Shown piece after piece: positions 25,666-34,290 of a stretch of DNA of 64,000 nucleotides. The translations under genes were made by a program, and so were the position numbers. Source of the stretch: Bdellovibrionia bacterium (GTDB taxonomy: Bacteria; Bdellovibrionota; Bdellovibrionia; Bdellovibrionales; JAGQZY01); contig JAUHWH010000001.1 in assembly GCA_030424715.1 (NCBI GenBank), forward strand, positions 744,001 to 808,000, given 5' to 3'. The notes under the pieces are model-generated. The model saw only the letters and a list, made by a program, of their open reading frames with translations, had not been told where the DNA came from and did not search any database. Numbering within the stretch: position 1 is the stretch's first letter; each line of letters starts with the position of its first letter.

Positions 25666-26794
25666 GCTGAACCTGAAGAAAACATTTTTCAATGACATAG
25701 AGCTGTCCAATCATCGAAGTCACAGGAAAGCGGCTGGGTATCTCAATCGTTTGGATCTCGTCATTGAATGAGAGGTGGGCGCTATGCTCTGATGCCGCAA
25801 ATAGACTGATAAAAAGGTTGTTCTTTGAGGAGTCCAGACCCACGTGAGACAAAATCCCCTGAACTTCATGTTGTGAAAAGTAACGAAAAGATTTGTGCTC
25901 AAAGCACTGGTACCTTAAATGGTCGGAGTGGAAGTCTTCTTTAAGTTTTTCTAAGAACAGACCCGAAGTCAGGTGATCGATAACAAAAACGTGATCAAAT
26001 TTTTTCAAATGGTCGTGAAACCGAAATCGGATGTCTTCGATACTTTTGCCGACGAGCCAGGGGCCGAGCTTCTCCTCGAGCCGAGCCAAGCGGACGCTAG
26101 CGGTGGCGGGTGGTGAGATCGGCAGCCAAACCTTCACCTCCACGTAGGGTTTATGCAATCGAAACCCGAAGGAGAAATCATCCCCCAATAGGCTCTCCGT
26201 GATATGGGCAATTTCCGACTCAGGGGCTCCCAAGCAAATCCACGTCTTTAATTCTTTGTCCGGTTGGGGTTTGATCTGATCGACAATAAGTGGAGCGAGG
26301 TGTTCATTGAACATGGCCTGTAGCTCATAGGGTGGTCCCGGCAAAGAAGCTAAAAAGCCTTTCGGGGTTTTCATAAAAAAGCCGGGGGCAACACCTTTCG
26401 AGTTTCCGAGTGCTACCGCACCTTTAGGCACAAGGGCTTGCCTCTTGTGACCTTCGCGAAGGGTCACTCGTCGGCCTTGCAATTTTTCTTTGATCACCAG
26501 CCACTGGGTTTCGTCGTGGGCTAATGGAGCCGAGGACCATTCACTAAGAGCCTCACGTGTGGTGTCATCTTTCGTGGGGCCGAGTCCCCCGCAGACCAGT
26601 ATGAAATTACAATGCTGGCCCAAGAAATTCATACTGTTGAGGATTTCGTCTCGCTCGTCACGGCAACTGAGATGATAAAGGGTTTGGGCGCCCAGTTTTG
26701 AGAGTTGTGTTGATAGCCAGGCCGCGTTTCGGTTTGTGATCTGTCCTTCGACCACTTCGTTGCCTATAGCTAACACGCCAACCAGAGTTTCCAT
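25658..26794 (-). CDS. CinA-like protein: MoaB/MPT-binding domain with degenerate amidase domain
   Basis: 378 aa from METLVGVLAIGNEVVEGQI (ATG 26794); the longer frame would run into motB. The N-terminal MoaB-like domain is well kept: LVCGGLGPTKDDTTREA (about 66-82), GVAPGF and LPGPPYELQAMF. The C-terminal part aligns in position with the nicotinamide-nucleotide amidase domain, but the usual ESCTGG active-site motif reads DHLTSG, so amidase activity is doubtful. CinA proteins act in pyridine nucleotide recycling and are often tied to competence. It lies 44 bp after motB and overlaps the TfoX-N gene. Confidence 0.78.
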   Translation of the reverse strand: METLVGVLAIGNEVVEGQITNRNAAWLSTQLSKLGAQTLYHLSCRDERDEILNSMNFLGQHCNFILVCGGLGPTKDDTTREALSEWSSAPLAHDETQWLVIKEKLQGRRVTLREGHKRQALVPKGAVALGNSKGVAPGFFMKTPKGFLASLPGPPYELQAMFNEHLAPLIVDQIKPQPDKELKTWICLGAPESEIAHITESLLGDDFSFGFRLHKPYVEVKVWLPISPPATASVRLARLEEKLGPWLVGKSIEDIRFRFHDHLKKFDHVFVIDHLTSGLFLEKLKEDFHSDHLRYQCFEHKSFRYFSQHEVQGILSHVGLDSSKNNLFISLFAASEHSAHLSFNDEIQTIEIPSRFPVTSMIGQLYVIEKCFLQVQRG

Positions 26795-26837
26795 GGGCTC
26801 AGAATTAGCAGAGAATTTGACGGTTGTCGCCACAAAT

Positions 26838-27635
26838 TTAGTGTTTGATAACGATCTCAATCCGACGATTTTTTTTGCGATTGATATCGGAGTTGTTACG
26901 AACCAAGGGCTGTGTTGGGCCATGGGCTTGAATGGTAATCCGTTTTGGCTCAACGTCACCTTTTTTCATCAAGGCTTGGGCGAGGGTGTTGGCGCGAGCA
27001 GCAGAAAACTCCCAGTTCGACTTGAATTTTGGGGTTTTTATAATTTTGTCGTCTGAGTGCCCTGCGACGATAATATCGCCGTCGATATCTTGCATGACCT
27101 CTGAAAGTTTGTCGAGCATGGGCACAAAACCGCCGTTGAGTTTCGTGCGCTTTTGAGAAAACGCTGCGGTCTCAGCAATACGAAGCACAAGGTTACCATC
27201 TTTTTTGTCGATCTCAATTTTACCTTGTTTCCACTCTTGTTCAAATTTGTTCATAATTTTGCTAATGTTCTGCTTTAAGCGCTTCTCTCGGTTGAGCTGC
27301 GCGATACGATCTTGCTTTTCCATTTTGTTTTTTATTTGCTGGAGCTGTGGGTCGAGAAGGTTAGCCGTCGCACCACCAACACTCATGGGAGATCGTGAAC
27401 CACCGGCGCTGTGTTCCTGTTTGATAAAACTAGAGCCTTTTGGCGGTTCATCAAAAATATTTTTACGTTGCACTCCGAAAGCCATTTTCAGTGAGCCAGA
27501 CACTTTGCGAAAGCGAGTGGCATCGATTTCAGCCATCGACAAAAGAAGTACGAAAAATGTCAAAAGCAACGACATAAGATCGGCAAAAGTGGCCATCCAT
27601 GCCGGTGCACCTGCTTTGGGTTCGTCCTTGGCCAT
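26838..27635 (-). CDS. motB: Flagellar stator protein MotB
   Basis: 265 aa. A single N-terminal transmembrane helix has PAWMATFADLMSLLLTFFVLL, with D19 the ion-binding aspartate. A plug/linker follows, then an OmpA-like peptidoglycan-binding domain (about 150-265) with VAGHSDD, SAARANTLAQAL and NRRIEI. It anchors the stator to the wall and, with MotA, converts ion flow into rotation. It starts 2 bp after the motA stop, an obvious operon. Confidence 0.95.
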   Translation of the reverse strand: MAKDEPKAGAPAWMATFADLMSLLLTFFVLLLSMAEIDATRFRKVSGSLKMAFGVQRKNIFDEPPKGSSFIKQEHSAGGSRSPMSVGGATANLLDPQLQQIKNKMEKQDRIAQLNREKRLKQNISKIMNKFEQEWKQGKIEIDKKDGNLVLRIAETAAFSQKRTKLNGGFVPMLDKLSEVMQDIDGDIIVAGHSDDKIIKTPKFKSNWEFSAARANTLAQALMKKGDVEPKRITIQAHGPTQPLVRNNSDINRKKNRRIEIVIKH

Positions 27636-27637
27636 TG

Positions 27638-28411
27638 TTACGCCGCCTTCGTGATATCTTCAGACTGTCTTTTAAGATGAGCTGGTAGATATTCTCTAAG
27701 TGAATCTTTAATAATTTTTGCATTAAGACCAGAGGAGATTCCCATAATCGCATCGATACAAAGGTTATAATTCTTTTCTTCTTCTTCACTGCGAAGAGAG
27801 AGTTTGTCGGCGATCGGGGCGGCAATAACGTTGGCGATCACGGCACCATACAAAGTGGTGAGAAGTGCGACGGCCATCGCCGGTCCAATGGATTTTGGAT
27901 CTTTCATGTTCGATAACATTTGTACCAGACCAATCAAGGTACCAATCATACCCATGGCAGGCGAAACATCAGCCAGCGCTTCAAAAATTTTTCGACCTTG
28001 TTGGTGACGAGTGATGGTGAGGTCTCGCTCTTTGGTGAGAATATCTCGGATGACCTGAGGGTCGTAACCATCAACAAGCATCATAATTCCGCGCTCAAGA
28101 AAGTCGTTCGAAATGTCAAATGACTCGAGGGCCAGAATCCCGCTCTTCTTTGCCGCTTTCGCGAGTTCGTAGACTTGGTCGATAAGGTCTTCAGAGCGGT
28201 CTGTTTTAGAGGAGAAAGCTTTAAAAGCAACTTTGAGAGCGTTGGGCAGTTGTTTGATACTGAATTTCATACAAACAACAAAAATCGAGCCCCCGATTAC
28301 GATTAAGATGGAAGTCACGTCGATAAACATCATCGGATTCGGTCCAATGAGAATGGCCATCATTATAACGGCAAATGCGCCTACCAGTCCTATCAGCGTT
28401 GCTATATCCAC
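27638..28411 (-). CDS. motA: Flagellar stator protein MotA (PomA-like)
   Basis: 257 aa from GTG with GAGGA 6 nt upstream. Four transmembrane helices: two near residues 1-50 and two near 145-200, with a large cytoplasmic loop between. The second pair contains PAMGMIGTLIGLVQML and the proline equivalent to E. coli P173. The start MDIATLIGLVGAFAVIMMAI is closer to sodium-type PomA than to E. coli MotA, so a sodium motor is possible (inference). A sigma-28-like promoter lies just upstream. Confidence 0.95.
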   Translation of the reverse strand: MDIATLIGLVGAFAVIMMAILIGPNPMMFIDVTSILIVIGGSIFVVCMKFSIKQLPNALKVAFKAFSSKTDRSEDLIDQVYELAKAAKKSGILALESFDISNDFLERGIMMLVDGYDPQVIRDILTKERDLTITRHQQGRKIFEALADVSPAMGMIGTLIGLVQMLSNMKDPKSIGPAMAVALLTTLYGAVIANVIAAPIADKLSLRSEEEEKNYNLCIDAIMGISSGLNAKIIKDSLREYLPAHLKRQSEDITKAA

Positions 28412-28445
28412 GTTAATCCTCGTTTGTTAAAGTTCTCTAAGAATT

Positions 28446-28473
28446 TTATCGGTTTAAGGGCTACGAAAGTTGA
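28446..28473 (-). promoter_or_regulatory. Sigma-28 (FliA)-type promoter before motAB
   Basis: On the minus strand: -35 TCAACTTT (28473-28466) and -10 ACCGATAA (28453-28446), separated by 12 nt. The consensus is TAAAGTTT-N11-GCCGATAA, so 6/8 and 7/8 positions match. It ends about 35 bp before the motA GTG, in the right orientation. Confidence 0.65.
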
Positions 28474-28577
28474 CTCGGCTTAGGTCGAAAAGCGACGAAT
28501 TCAACAATCTTTTGCCCTCGCTTTGAGTTTGCCAAAAGCCAAGGGATTTTGTATGTTTGAGCAACTTTGGAGGCTTT

Positions 28578-29042
28578 ATGAAGTTTATGATGAGTTTCGT
28601 TTTGATTCTTGGTTTTTCTCTGATTGCATCGGCTGGACAAAAGTCGACCACGACTGAGAAAACGAAATTTGGTGGAGAGATCACTCAGTCTGAGGTGACG
28701 ACACTCGAAAAAGTGGTTTCTGACTACAAAACCTATAAAGGGAAGGTCGTCACTCTCGAAGCCACTCCGAAAAAGGTTTGTCAAAAATCGGGTTGCTGGA
28801 TGGTCTTACAAGATGGTGATCAGATGGTTCGCACTCTCTTTAAAGACTATGGATTCTCTGTCCCGGCCCACATTGTTGGCAAAAAGGTTCGGGTCCAAGG
28901 TCAAATGGAGCAAAAAAAGATTTCGGCTGCGACTCTCCGACATTTTATGAAAGATGAAGGCCGAAAGATGGCCGATATCCAAAAAGTGAAAACCGGTGCG
29001 GTAAAATTTCAGTTTATCGCAGATGCCGTTGAGATTCTTTAG
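28578..29042 (+). CDS. DUF4920 periplasmic protein
   Basis: 154 aa from ATG at 28578 (GGAGG 4 nt upstream). A signal peptide (MKFMMSFVLILGFSLIASAG) precedes an OB-like domain with the DUF4920 motif VCQKSGCWMVL (about 66-76) and YGFSVPAHIVGKKV. The paired cysteines may bind a metal or form a disulfide. Function unknown. It is followed by nth after 20 bp on the same strand. Confidence 0.8.
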   Translation: MKFMMSFVLILGFSLIASAGQKSTTTEKTKFGGEITQSEVTTLEKVVSDYKTYKGKVVTLEATPKKVCQKSGCWMVLQDGDQMVRTLFKDYGFSVPAHIVGKKVRVQGQMEQKKISAATLRHFMKDEGRKMADIQKVKTGAVKFQFIADAVEIL

Positions 29043-29062
29043 ATCCTAAAACGAGTATTGAG

Positions 29063-29716
29063 ATGTTGAAAAAAGAGCGAGCCTTATATATCCAAAAAAA
29101 ATTGGCTCGCCTTTATCCGAAAACTCCCATCCCACTGGATCACACGGACAACTACACACTTCTGGTTGCGGTGTTGTTGTCGGCCCAATGCACCGATGAG
29201 AGGGTCAATCTGGTGACGCCGAAACTTTTTGCCATGGCGGACAGCCCGCAACAGATGGTGAAGCGAACGCCCGACGAGATCCGTGAGATCATTCGGCCTT
29301 GTGGTTTGAGTCCACGCAAATCAAAAGCCATTCACGAGCTTTCTAAAATCATCTTAGAGAAACACGACGGGCAAGTACCACGAAGTTTTGAGGAGCTAGA
29401 AGCTTTGCCAGGCGTTGGCCACAAAACCGCCAGCGTTGTGATGAGCCAAGGTTTTGGGGTTCCGGCCTTTCCTGTGGACACTCATATTCATCGTTTGGCA
29501 CAACGATGGCGTCTCACCAACGGCAAAAATGTTGAGCAAACAGAAAAAGATTTAAAAGCTTTATTTCCGAAACGGAATTGGAACAAGCTTCATTTGCAAA
29601 TCATTTTTTACGGGCGCGAGTACTGCAAAGCGCGGTCCTGCTTTGGTTTGGAATGTCCTATATGCACGACTCTCTATCCGAAGCGCAAAAAGCCCATCAC
29701 TGTTTTGAAAGCCTAG
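29063..29716 (+). CDS. nth: Endonuclease III
   Basis: 217 aa, normal length. The helix-hairpin-helix LPGVGHKTASVVM carries the catalytic K121, and FPVDTHIHR carries D139, so it is a bifunctional glycosylase/AP lyase for oxidised pyrimidines. The C-terminal iron-sulfur loop has C188, C193, C198 and C201 (C-x4-C-x4-C-x2-C), not the E. coli C-x6-C-x2-C-x5-C, so cluster binding may be altered. It converges on metH. Confidence 0.92.
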   Translation: MLKKERALYIQKKLARLYPKTPIPLDHTDNYTLLVAVLLSAQCTDERVNLVTPKLFAMADSPQQMVKRTPDEIREIIRPCGLSPRKSKAIHELSKIILEKHDGQVPRSFEELEALPGVGHKTASVVMSQGFGVPAFPVDTHIHRLAQRWRLTNGKNVEQTEKDLKALFPKRNWNKLHLQIIFYGREYCKARSCFGLECPICTTLYPKRKKPITVLKA

Positions 29717-29784
29717 GCAACAAGAGACTCAAAGCTTCGGGGTGGTCCGAGGCATGGCGGGGCTTTCGGTACAGCTGCTGTCGC

Positions 29785-32700
29785 TTAGTAACTAAGATTG
29801 GTCGCCAACCACTTCTCAATATGTTCGGGACTCATGGCTTTGCGACGGCCGTAATCGGCCACCTGGGTTCGATCCAGTTTACCAACATGAAAATATCGCG
29901 AGTCGGGGTGCAGAAAGTAATACCCCGACACGGAGCTCGGAGGATTCATGGCAAAGGTTTCGGTGAGAGACACACCAATCGCATTTTCCACGTCCATGAG
30001 GTCCCAAAGCGCCTGCTTTTCGGTATGGTCGGGGCAAGAGGGGTAGCCGACGGCAGGACGAATCCCTTGGTATTTTTCGTCGATGAGGTCTTGGCGGCCC
30101 CAGTCCTCTTGGATATTGTAGGCTTCTTTACGCACTTTTTCGTGAAGACGTTCTGCAAAGGCTTCGGCCAGTCGATCACCAACGGCTTTCATCATGATGG
30201 ACGAATAGTCGTCTAAGTTTTTTTCAAACTCATTGGCCATATCGTCCACCTCTTTACCCGCTGAAGTCACGAAGGCGCCAATGGAATCGCGAACGCCGCT
30301 GCTCTCTCCTGCAACAAAGTCAGCGAGGCAAAAGTGGGGGGAGCCCTCTTTTTTCTTGCCCTGCTGTCGTAAAAAATGAAAGCGAGAGATCTCGTTTTCA
30401 GAGTTGGAGTCTAGAATCACCACATCATTTGAATCTCGATAGGCGGGCCAAATGCCATATATCCCCTTAGGCTGAACTCGGCCATCTTTTTTTATGGTCT
30501 GTAGCATGTCCTGAGCATCATCAAAAAGCTTGCGAGCTTGTTCGCCGTATTTTTCACTTTCAAAGATTTTTGGGAAAATACCTTTGATTTGCCAGGCCCA
30601 GAAGAAAGGAGACCAATCAATATAAGGAACCAGTTCATCCACCGACATTTCCACAGGGAACACGCCAAACTCGTTGGGTAGAGGCGTCGGGTTCGGATTT
30701 TTCCGCATCCAGTTGTTGGTATTGGCGTAACTGTACGGGATCAGATTCACGTTGTCGTCTTTTTTACTAAGATAGCTTTCTCGAAGTTTTTTGTAACTGG
30801 CTTTGTAGTCTGTCTTTGTAGTTTCAGCGGTCTCTTCGTTCAAAATTCTGTTGCAAACGTCGACAACGAGCGAAGCGTCGCTCACATGACCGACAAGATG
30901 GGAGTACTCGGTATCAATTTTTACTGCGGTATGAATACGACTGGTCGTAGCACCACCGAGTAAAAGGGGCGTGGTGATCCCTTGTTTTTCCATTTCACGG
31001 GCGTTCATTATCATTTCATCAAGGGAGGGGGTGATAAGGCCGCTCATGCCGATAATGGCGGCATTGTGCTCTTTTGCAGCCGCGATGATCTGCTCACAAC
31101 TCACCATCACTCCTAGATCCACCACATTATATCCGTTGCAAGCGAGAACCACACCGACGATGTTTTTCCCGATATCATGAACGTCACCCTTGACTGTGGC
31201 GATGACAAAGGTCTTTTGAGCGTCGCCCGCTTTTTTCTCTTTCTCCATGAAGGGTTCGAGATACGCGACGGCCTTCTTCATAACACGAGCACTTTTTACG
31301 ACCTGGGGTAAAAACATCTTGCCGGCACCAAAAAGATCGCCCACTTGTTTCATGCCGTCCATCAACGGACCTTCTATGACTTTTAAGGGAGACTGAAGGT
31401 CTGCGCGCGCTTCTTCGGTATCTTGATCAACAAACTCGGTAATTCCATGAACGAGCGCGTGGCGCATGCGATGAGCGTAATCGTTTTCTCTCCAGGAGAG
31501 GTCTTGTTTTTGTTCCTGACCTTTTTCGCCTTTAAACTTAGCGGCATATTCAGTGAGTCGCTCGGTGGCGTCATCTCGTCGATTCAAAATGACATCTTCG
31601 ACTCTGGTGAGAAGCTCTGGAGGAATATCTTCATAAACGGTGAGCATGCCGGCGTTGACGATTCCCATGTCCAAGCCAGCACGGGTGGCATGGAATAAAA
31701 ACACACTGTGCATGGCTTCTCGGACAATGTTATTCCCGCGAAATGAAAACGACACATTACTAATGCCGCCGCTGGCCTTGGCCAAGGGACAAAGTCTTTT
31801 GATCTCTCGCACCGCTTCGATAAAATCCACGGCATAGCTATTGTGCTCATCGATGCCCGTGGCAACCGTCAACACATTGGGGTCAAAGATGATGTCCTCT
31901 GGAGGAAAGTTCACCTCGTCGGTTAGTATTTTATAGGCTCGTTGGCAAATGCGAACCTTGTCATCTTTTGTCGCTGCTTGTCCCTTTTCGTCAAAGGCCA
32001 TAACCACGACAGCGGCCCCATAGGTTAAAATCGTGCGAGCCTGTTCTTTAAAAGCCTCTTCGCCCTCTTTCAAGCTGATGGAGTTGACGATGGCTTTCCC
32101 CTGAACATTCTTGAGACCCGTTTCTAAAACGCTCCACTTTGAACTATCGATCATAATGGGCACACGGGAGATGTCGGGCTCTGAACCGACCAATCTGAGA
32201 AACTTCTCCATGGCGGCTTCGCCGTCAATCATCCCTTCGTCAAAGTTAATGTCGACCACGTTGGCGCCGTTCTCAACCTGCTGCCTGGCGATATCTAGGG
32301 CGGCTTCGTAATTTTTTTCAGAAATGAGACGGCGAAATTTTGGTGAGCCCATGACATTGGTTCTCTCGCCGACCATCACAAAGGTTTGGCTATTTTCGAT
32401 GGTGTCGATGTTGTAAGGCTCAAGTCCACTGAGCCGCATTTTTTGTTGTGGTGAAACCAAGGTGCGGGGTGCTTTGGCCTGGGTCTTCTCGCGAATGGCG
32501 CGAATGTGTTCTGGTGTTGTGCCACAACAGCCCCCAACGATATTGACGTAACCGCTATCGACCATATCGAGCAAAGCTTCGGAGGTGTGTTCGGGGGTCT
32601 CATCGTAGCCAGTTTCACTGAGTGGGTTTGGCAGACCCGCATTGGGGTAGCAACTGACGTAGCAATCGGCAAGGTCGCTGAGCTCACGAATGTAAGGTTT

Positions 32701-33432
32701 CAACTCATTGGCTCCGAAGGCGCAGTTCATGCCGACCGCAAGAGGTTTGGCGTGCCGCACGGAGTTCCAAAAAGCTTCAATGGTTTGTCCAGAGAGGGTG
32801 CGCCCTGATTTATCGGTGATGGTGGCCGACAGGATCATTGGTAGAGAAGTGTTTTGTCGTTTAAAAACATTGTCGGCCGCTTTGATGCAGGCCTTAAGGT
32901 TCAGGGTGTCGATAAAGGTTTCGGCCAAGAGTAAGTCCACCCCTCCATCCATGAGAGCGGTAATTTGCTCTTCAAAATTTTCCATGAGTTCATCAAAAGA
33001 GATGTCGCGGTGGCCCGGGTCGTTCACGTCCGGAGAGATCGATGTAATTTTAGTGGTTGGTCCCATGGACCCTGCGATCCACACAGGTCTATCAAACTCA
33101 TCAGCGGTCTCGCGGGCAATAAGGGCAGATTGTTTGTTAAGTTCGTAGGTGTACTCTTCGCAAGAGAAATCCGCTTGCGAGACTCGGGTGCCGCTGAAAG
33201 TGTTAGTGCTTAAAATATCAGAGCCGGCTTCAAGGAAAGCGCGATGCATGGCCTTGACGAGATCAGGTGAGGCTAAGCTCAAAAAGTCGTTGTTGCCCTG
33301 GAGTTTCGCGGGATGACCCTTAAAGCGTTCGCCGTAGAAGTCCTGCTCGGAGAGCTTCATCTTTTGAAAGCTGGTTCCGATACCACCATCGAAATAGAGA
33401 ATGCGTTTTTTAAGTTCTTCTTTTATATCCAT
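29785..33432 (-). CDS. metH: Cobalamin-dependent methionine synthase
   Basis: 1215 aa from ATG at 33432 (AGGGAC 9 nt upstream). All four modules are in order: homocysteine domain (about 1-325; zinc ligands C237, C302, C303), pterin domain (about 350-620), cobalamin cap and Rossmann domain (about 640-885; DVHDIG with ligand H752), and the reactivation domain (to 1215; RPAVGYP motif). It transfers methyl from methyltetrahydrofolate to homocysteine. No cobalamin or SAM riboswitch could be drawn in the 153-bp upstream gap. Confidence 0.97.
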   Translation of the reverse strand: MDIKEELKKRILYFDGGIGTSFQKMKLSEQDFYGERFKGHPAKLQGNNDFLSLASPDLVKAMHRAFLEAGSDILSTNTFSGTRVSQADFSCEEYTYELNKQSALIARETADEFDRPVWIAGSMGPTTKITSISPDVNDPGHRDISFDELMENFEEQITALMDGGVDLLLAETFIDTLNLKACIKAADNVFKRQNTSLPMILSATITDKSGRTLSGQTIEAFWNSVRHAKPLAVGMNCAFGANELKPYIRELSDLADCYVSCYPNAGLPNPLSETGYDETPEHTSEALLDMVDSGYVNIVGGCCGTTPEHIRAIREKTQAKAPRTLVSPQQKMRLSGLEPYNIDTIENSQTFVMVGERTNVMGSPKFRRLISEKNYEAALDIARQQVENGANVVDINFDEGMIDGEAAMEKFLRLVGSEPDISRVPIMIDSSKWSVLETGLKNVQGKAIVNSISLKEGEEAFKEQARTILTYGAAVVVMAFDEKGQAATKDDKVRICQRAYKILTDEVNFPPEDIIFDPNVLTVATGIDEHNSYAVDFIEAVREIKRLCPLAKASGGISNVSFSFRGNNIVREAMHSVFLFHATRAGLDMGIVNAGMLTVYEDIPPELLTRVEDVILNRRDDATERLTEYAAKFKGEKGQEQKQDLSWRENDYAHRMRHALVHGITEFVDQDTEEARADLQSPLKVIEGPLMDGMKQVGDLFGAGKMFLPQVVKSARVMKKAVAYLEPFMEKEKKAGDAQKTFVIATVKGDVHDIGKNIVGVVLACNGYNVVDLGVMVSCEQIIAAAKEHNAAIIGMSGLITPSLDEMIMNAREMEKQGITTPLLLGGATTSRIHTAVKIDTEYSHLVGHVSDASLVVDVCNRILNEETAETTKTDYKASYKKLRESYLSKKDDNVNLIPYSYANTNNWMRKNPNPTPLPNEFGVFPVEMSVDELVPYIDWSPFFWAWQIKGIFPKIFESEKYGEQARKLFDDAQDMLQTIKKDGRVQPKGIYGIWPAYRDSNDVVILDSNSENEISRFHFLRQQGKKKEGSPHFCLADFVAGESSGVRDSIGAFVTSAGKEVDDMANEFEKNLDDYSSIMMKAVGDRLAEAFAERLHEKVRKEAYNIQEDWGRQDLIDEKYQGIRPAVGYPSCPDHTEKQALWDLMDVENAIGVSLTETFAMNPPSSVSGYYFLHPDSRYFHVGKLDRTQVADYGRRKAMSPEHIEKWLATNLSY

Positions 33433-33585
33433 CAAAATTTTGTCCCTGCACATTCAGTGCCCACAAAGTCCCACTTGGTTCTGAGCCATTAAGACTATAG
33501 GTATAGCGAATTTTATGGATAATTTCATTGAGTAATGGGGATCGTCTAAGACTCGTTGCAGAAATCCTGTCGCCGGTGATGGCTA

Positions 33586-34290
33586 CTACTCTTTTATCTT
33601 CCGGACCGTTTGTTGCACAATCATCTCGAGTTTGTGAAGCTCGTCATTGGTTGGCTTTGCACGCAGGATCAATTGCTTTAACATCGTCAGAGCATTCCAG
33701 CGGGGTTGTGATTCCAAGTCAAAGTTGAGGCTCTTTAGCCAAAGGGTCAAAAAAGGCTCGGGATCGACAATGGGTTCCGGAGCGGGGGGAACCGATGGTG
33801 GAGCTGTGGTCTTAAATCGCTGATAGAAGGTGAGCACCGCTACAAGCACCGAGTGAGAGAGGTTCATGCTCTGCAGGTCGCCAGGTAGGTCAAAAAAGGC
33901 CATGCGGTGAACCATGTCGAGGTCTTCGGCTGACAGGCCGTGGTCTTCAGCACCGAAAATAAAAAACAGAGGTTGTTTGAAATCTATTAAGGGCTCGCTT
34001 AGAAGCTCTTCAAGGGGAACGCTGGGCCGGCGTTTGCCTTGTCGGCGACTAAATCCGACGCGCAGACCATCGGGCTCGGATTGATAAAAGTCATCCCAAC
34101 TTGAGTAAATGGTGACGTTCTCAAGAGGCCCTTGGCCTTGGGCGGCGCCTTGCTTGGCCTCTTCGTTGAGCTCGCATTGCGGACGGACTAAGATCAGGCG
34201 TTCAATCCCGTAATTGCAGAGAATACGCGAGACCAAACCAATGTTTCTTGGATACTTTGATCCAACCAATACGACGTTGAGACTGTTCAT
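33586..34290 (-). CDS. TrmJ-like SpoU-family RNA 2'-O-methyltransferase
   Basis: 234 aa. SPOUT motifs are in order: PRNIGLVSRILCNYGI (about 14-29), FIFGAEDHGLSAEDL (about 108-122, motif 2) and SMNLSHSVLVAVLTFYQ (about 139-155, motif 3 of the trefoil knot). The C-terminal tail fits TrmJ/LasT-type enzymes, which methylate tRNA position 32 or an rRNA ribose with SAM. Its ATG overlaps the aromatic hydroxylase stop by 4 bp (ATGA), so it is the last gene of the hldD-hydroxylase-methyltransferase unit. Confidence 0.85.
   Translation of the reverse strand: MNSLNVVLVGSKYPRNIGLVSRILCNYGIERLILVRPQCELNEEAKQGAAQGQGPLENVTIYSSWDDFYQSEPDGLRVGFSRRQGKRRPSVPLEELLSEPLIDFKQPLFFIFGAEDHGLSAEDLDMVHRMAFFDLPGDLQSMNLSHSVLVAVLTFYQRFKTTAPPSVPPAPEPIVDPEPFLTLWLKSLNFDLESQPRWNALTMLKQLILRAKPTNDELHKLEMIVQQTVRKIKE

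Noticed and set aside
29578-30216. 212-aa plus-strand frame overlapping nth and metH
   Set aside because: It overlaps both real genes, has no ribosome site and reads mostly as the antisense of metH.
33433-33585. Cobalamin or SAM riboswitch before metH
   Set aside because: The gap has no B12-box or conserved SAM-I helices that I could pair; size is also too small for a cobalamin riboswitch.
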